NCBI GenBank assembly: GCA_013140715.1
Contig: JABFSG010000033.1
Location: 117,566-181,565, forward strand
Reading direction: 5' to 3'
Length of the DNA: 64,000 bases
Source of the DNA: Nitrospiraceae bacterium
GTDB taxonomy: Bacteria; Nitrospirota; Nitrospiria; Nitrospirales; Nitrospiraceae
Shown here: piece by piece, positions 61,301 to 64,000 of the stretch
How the letters are laid out: each line of letters opens with the position of its first letter
How positions within the stretch are numbered: the stretch's first letter is position 1
Position numbers and translations under genes: made by a program
The notes under the pieces: generated by a model
What the model was told of the DNA's origin: nothing
The model's database searches: none
The model's input: only the letters and a program-made list of their open reading frames with translations

Positions 61301-61642
61301 ACCTAGTCCCTCCTTCATAAAAATAACAACCACAAGAACCGATGGATACGCTTTAAGGACGACAATCGCTATAAAACAATTTCAGGGAACCCGTAGCCAG
61401 AGTGCTGGATCTACCAGCTGAAACTCTGTGTTTTGCTTCTCGCTACGTCCCCTCGATTGAAAATCGTTACCAAAATTTTCGCCATGGTACTGAAATCATG
61501 AAACTGTGTCAAGAAATTGTTTGCGCGATTGACAGCATCGACTGTAATGCAGGAAGCATATAGAAATCAATAATTTGGAGAGATTCGCCCGGCGATCATT
61601 ATTCGCGTTTTGCAGACTTACCCGGCCTGAATTAAAAAACTC
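61301..61642. other. 342-bp intergenic region upstream of the secreted-protein pair
   Basis: No gene seen. It contains the predicted promoter for the secreted-protein pair (listed separately), a leader of about 175 bases before the first start, and a small CGATT-GAA-AATCG stem near 61453-61465. The half next to the M16 gene is AT-rich with no clear signal. Confidence 0.55.
61484..61512 (-). promoter_or_regulatory. Predicted sigma70 promoter for the secreted-protein pair
   Basis: Minus strand: TTGACA (perfect -35), 17 bases, TACCAT. The start would be near 61477, giving a leader of about 175 bases. The long leader could hold regulation, but only a weak stem is seen. Confidence 0.5.
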
Positions 61643-62896
61643 TTATCTGGGCGCTTGTAGACTGCGCGAAGAGAGAGGCCCGAGCCCTGTGATCGCAAGG
61701 GAATCCAGCTTGAAAAATCGACGGCCCACGTGAAGAACCTGCCCCTCACTCACACGATCGATCTGATCCAACATATCTTCCAGTGATACGTGCCGACCAT
61801 GCGTAAGCTCATCCTTTGCCAGCTTGCTCATACGGCTGTGGGAGCTTTCTAAGCTCAGCATCAGACTGCCCTTCATCTGGGTCTTCGCCTGTTCAAGTTC
61901 TTTCCGCTCCACACCCTTGGTGCCGATTCGCTTGATCTCTCGGCAAACCAGATCCACAACACGATCCACTTCTTTTGGCCTAGTCGCAGCATACACAGTG
62001 ATCATGCCACTGTCGGAGTATCCGGACAAGAAAGAATAAATCGAGTAGGCGAGTCCCCGTTTCTCCCGTATTTCCTGAAACAGTCTCGAACTCACACTGC
62101 CGCCCAATACACTGTTGAGCGCATACAATGCATACCGATCCTCATGGCCGGCAGCGATGCCGTTGAGCCCAAGGCACAAATGCACCTGCTCCAACCGCTT
62201 CTTCTTTAACAAGACACCGCCGTGCAGGTCGGGAGGATGACGCCCGTTGGCAGGGTCTGTCTTCGCCCAGCGGCCTTTCCCAAAATACCGTGCCACCATT
62301 GGGTCCAGATGCGCCTGATCGAAATTCCCGGCGATCGAGATGACGGTCTGTCGAGGATCGTAGTGGGTTTCAACATAGCGCAGAAGATCAATGCGGCGTA
62401 TTTCCCTAATGGTCTTCTCTTGTCCAAGAATGGGGCGGCCGAGCGGGTGGCGTCTCAACACTTGACCTGCATGAAGCTCTTGCACGAGATCTTCCGGATC
62501 GTCACGAACCATGCGGACTTCTTCAAGAATAACTTGTTTTTCTTTTTCAATTTCTCTTGGCGCAAACCGGGAATGGAGGAACAGATCGGAAAGGAGTTCG
62601 AGCGCTCGCTGCAGCTGCTGATCCAACACCTTCACGTAATAGGTAGTCGTCTCACGCGAGGTGAAGGCATTCATCTCTCCGCCAAGCGCATCGATTTCGC
62701 GCGAAATGTCGGCGGAGGAACGCTTGCTCGTTCCCTTGAAGAGCATGTGTTCGATGAAGTGAGAATAGCCCGCCTGGGAGGACTGCTCGTCGCGAGACCC
62801 GGCGTTGACCCAGACGCCGACGGTGACCGACTTGAGCGTCGGCATCCGTTCGGTCACCACCCGCACCCCATTGTCCAGGACAAGCTTACGATACAA
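61643..62896 (-). CDS. M16-family zinc peptidase
   Basis: 417 residues. Inverted zinc motif HFIEHMLFKGT (HxxEH) with the distant Glu in EIEKEKQVILEEV. The middle GHEDRYALYALNSVLGGSVS and SSRLFQEIREKRGLAYSIYS segments are typical of the processing-peptidase/PqqL-like group. It is single-chain, 417 residues, with both M16 halves. Starts 5 bases after the pnp stop, the classic pnp-pepM16 arrangement. Likely clears peptides; location uncertain since no signal peptide is seen. Confidence 0.92.
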   Translation of the reverse strand: MYRKLVLDNGVRVVTERMPTLKSVTVGVWVNAGSRDEQSSQAGYSHFIEHMLFKGTSKRSSADISREIDALGGEMNAFTSRETTTYYVKVLDQQLQRALELLSDLFLHSRFAPREIEKEKQVILEEVRMVRDDPEDLVQELHAGQVLRRHPLGRPILGQEKTIREIRRIDLLRYVETHYDPRQTVISIAGNFDQAHLDPMVARYFGKGRWAKTDPANGRHPPDLHGGVLLKKKRLEQVHLCLGLNGIAAGHEDRYALYALNSVLGGSVSSRLFQEIREKRGLAYSIYSFLSGYSDSGMITVYAATRPKEVDRVVDLVCREIKRIGTKGVERKELEQAKTQMKGSLMLSLESSHSRMSKLAKDELTHGRHVSLEDMLDQIDRVSEGQVLHVGRRFFKLDSLAITGLGPLSSRSLQAPR

Positions 62897-62901
62897 GGCG
62901 G

Positions 62902-64000
62902 CTACCTAGCCGAAGGATCCGGCCCACCGGCGCCGGTCGGAGCCGGCATGGCCTCCTTGCGACTGAGACGGATCTTTCCTTGCCGGTCTACTTCCAGAAC
63001 CTTCACCAAAATTTGATCGCCTTCCTTCACTTCGTCGGACACGGCTTGAACCCGATGGTGCGCCAGCTGTGAGATGTGCACCAGTCCATCGGTTCCCGGA
63101 AGGACTTCGACGAATGCGCCAAAATCCATGATCTTCCGAACCGTGCCCATGTAGATCTTCCCGATCTCGACCTCTTCGGTAATCCGGCTGATCATGTCTT
63201 TGGCCTTCTCAGCCGAGGCTCCGTCAACCGATGCGATCGTGACGGTTCCGCTGTCATCGACATTGATCTTGACTCCGCAATCCGCAATGATGCCGCGGAT
63301 CGTTTTGCCGCCCGGACCGATGATCTCGCGGATTTTGTCCTGCTTCACCTTCATCGTGAAAATTCGCGGCGCGTAGGCGGACAGGGTCGTCCTCGGCGCT
63401 TGGAGCGCCTTCTCCATACAGCTCAAAATGTGCAAGCGACCGGCTTTAGCCTGTTCCAGAGCCTGTTGCATCAAGGCCGACGTGATGCCACCGATCTTGA
63501 TGTCCATCTGCAACGCTGTCACACCCTGTTTAGTCCCGCAGACTTTGAAATCCATGTCACCCAAATGATCCTCGAGCCCAAGAATATCGGAAAGGATCAT
63601 GACCCGATCGCCTTCCTTGATCAATCCCATCGCAATCCCGGCAACCGCTTCTCTGATCGGCACGCCTGCATCCATGAGAGCAAGGCTCCCACCACAGACA
63701 GTCGCCATCGAAGAGGATCCGTTGGATTCGAGAATGTCTGACACGATACGAAGCGTATAGGGGAACACCTCCTTACTGGGAACCACTGAAACCAAGGCCC
63801 GTTCTGCCAATGCGCCATGACCCACTTCCCGGCGTCCCGGTGAGCGAAGCGGCCGCGCCTCGCCGACACTGAACGGCGGGAAATTGTAATGGAGCATGAA
63901 CGTCCTCATGTACTCCCCTTCCAATGCATCGACTCGCTGCTCGTCGTCTGTGGTCCCCAGCGTGACCACTGCTAAACTTTGAGTTTCACCCCTGGTGAAG
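62902..64000 (-). CDS. pnp: Polynucleotide phosphorylase, 5' end outside window
   Basis: 3'-5' phosphorolytic exoribonuclease of the degradosome. The window holds the last 365 or so residues. The frame is open through base 64000 and reads [20 protein letters not shown], the second RNase PH domain, so the GTG at 63969 is not the start. [15 protein letters not shown], then [22 protein letters not shown] domain [15 protein letters not shown] and a C-terminal S1 domain [20 protein letters not shown] are complete. Followed after 5 bases by the M16 peptidase gene. Confidence 0.95.
   Translation of the reverse strand, partial: FTRGETQSLAVVTLGTTDDEQRVDALEGEYMRTFMLHYNFPPFSVGEARPLRSPGRREVGHGALAERALVSVVPSKEVFPYTLRIVSDILESNGSSSMATVCGGSLALMDAGVPIREAVAGIAMGLIKEGDRVMILSDILGLEDHLGDMDFKVCGTKQGVTALQMDIKIGGITSALMQQALEQAKAGRLHILSCMEKALQAPRTTLSAYAPRIFTMKVKQDKIREIIGPGGKTIRGIIADCGVKINVDDSGTVTIASVDGASAEKAKDMISRITEEVEIGKIYMGTVRKIMDFGAFVEVLPGTDGLVHISQLAHHRVQAVSDEVKEGDQILVKVLEVDRQGKIRLSRKEAMPAPTGAGGPDPSAR

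Noticed and set aside
62222-63016. 264-residue plus-strand ORF over the M16 peptidase and pnp
   Set aside because: Antisense to two clear genes; no recognisable features.

Overview
This window is a chromosomal stretch of about 57-58% GC (estimated by eye) that is densely coded on both strands. It most resembles the phylum Nitrospirota and probably the genus Nitrospira. That is an inference from three things: the gene content (an ApgM-type enzyme in the threonine operon, CimA, bifunctional FtcD, duplicated minor-pilin operons), many small secreted proteins of unknown function, and intergenic palindromic repeats of a kind I associate with Nitrospira. No search was run. There is no rRNA, prophage, transposase gene or CRISPR array. 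One tRNA gene was found.

Layout. 1-6.7 kb: ftcD (5' end cut off), rpsU, nth, a DsrE-like gene with a small secreted protein, a MITE-like repeat, a PGPGW-type membrane protein and polA. 6.7-13.6 kb: repeats, then accessory genes (secreted protein, cupin, secreted beta-sandwich protein, PilZ protein, TPR lipoprotein, MidA-like methyltransferase, secreted protein). 13.7-17.9 kb: a lipid-linked glycosylation module (GT2, LAB_N membrane protein, GT39/ArnT-like transferase) facing a PAP2 phosphatase. 18-22.1 kb: a double-receiver response regulator, an M1-type metallopeptidase and a TolB-like propeller. 22.3-24.9 kb: phoH-ybeY and ftsY.

25-41 kb is a type IV pilus region on the minus strand. Operon A is fimT-pilV-pilW-pilX-small secreted protein-pilY1, followed by an Ig-like lipoprotein. 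Operon B is a second fimT-pilV-pilW-pilX-like set followed by a PilB-type ATPase. The prepilin peptidase PilD lies upstream, next to a LuxR-type HTH gene on the other strand. Together these could process and assemble two minor-pilin tip complexes. The major pilin, PilC, PilT and PilMNOPQ are not here.

41-54 kb is housekeeping: rlmB, cysS, a DedA protein, surE, tRNA-Pro, a MerR-type regulator, ihfA, then a six-gene amino-acid operon (aminotransferase, hom, thrC, apgM-like, lysC, cimA) for threonine and isoleucine precursors. The ApgM-like gene sits where a homoserine kinase is needed. 54-60 kb (plus strand): pdxJ, nnr, tsaE, a LapA-type protein and mutS. 60-64 kb (minus strand): two secreted proteins of unknown function behind a good sigma70 promoter, an M16 peptidase and pnp, whose 5' end is cut off by the window edge.

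Starts were moved from the ORF track wherever a Shine-Dalgarno sequence, a family N-terminus or a signal peptide pointed to an internal start. Each case is stated in its entry.
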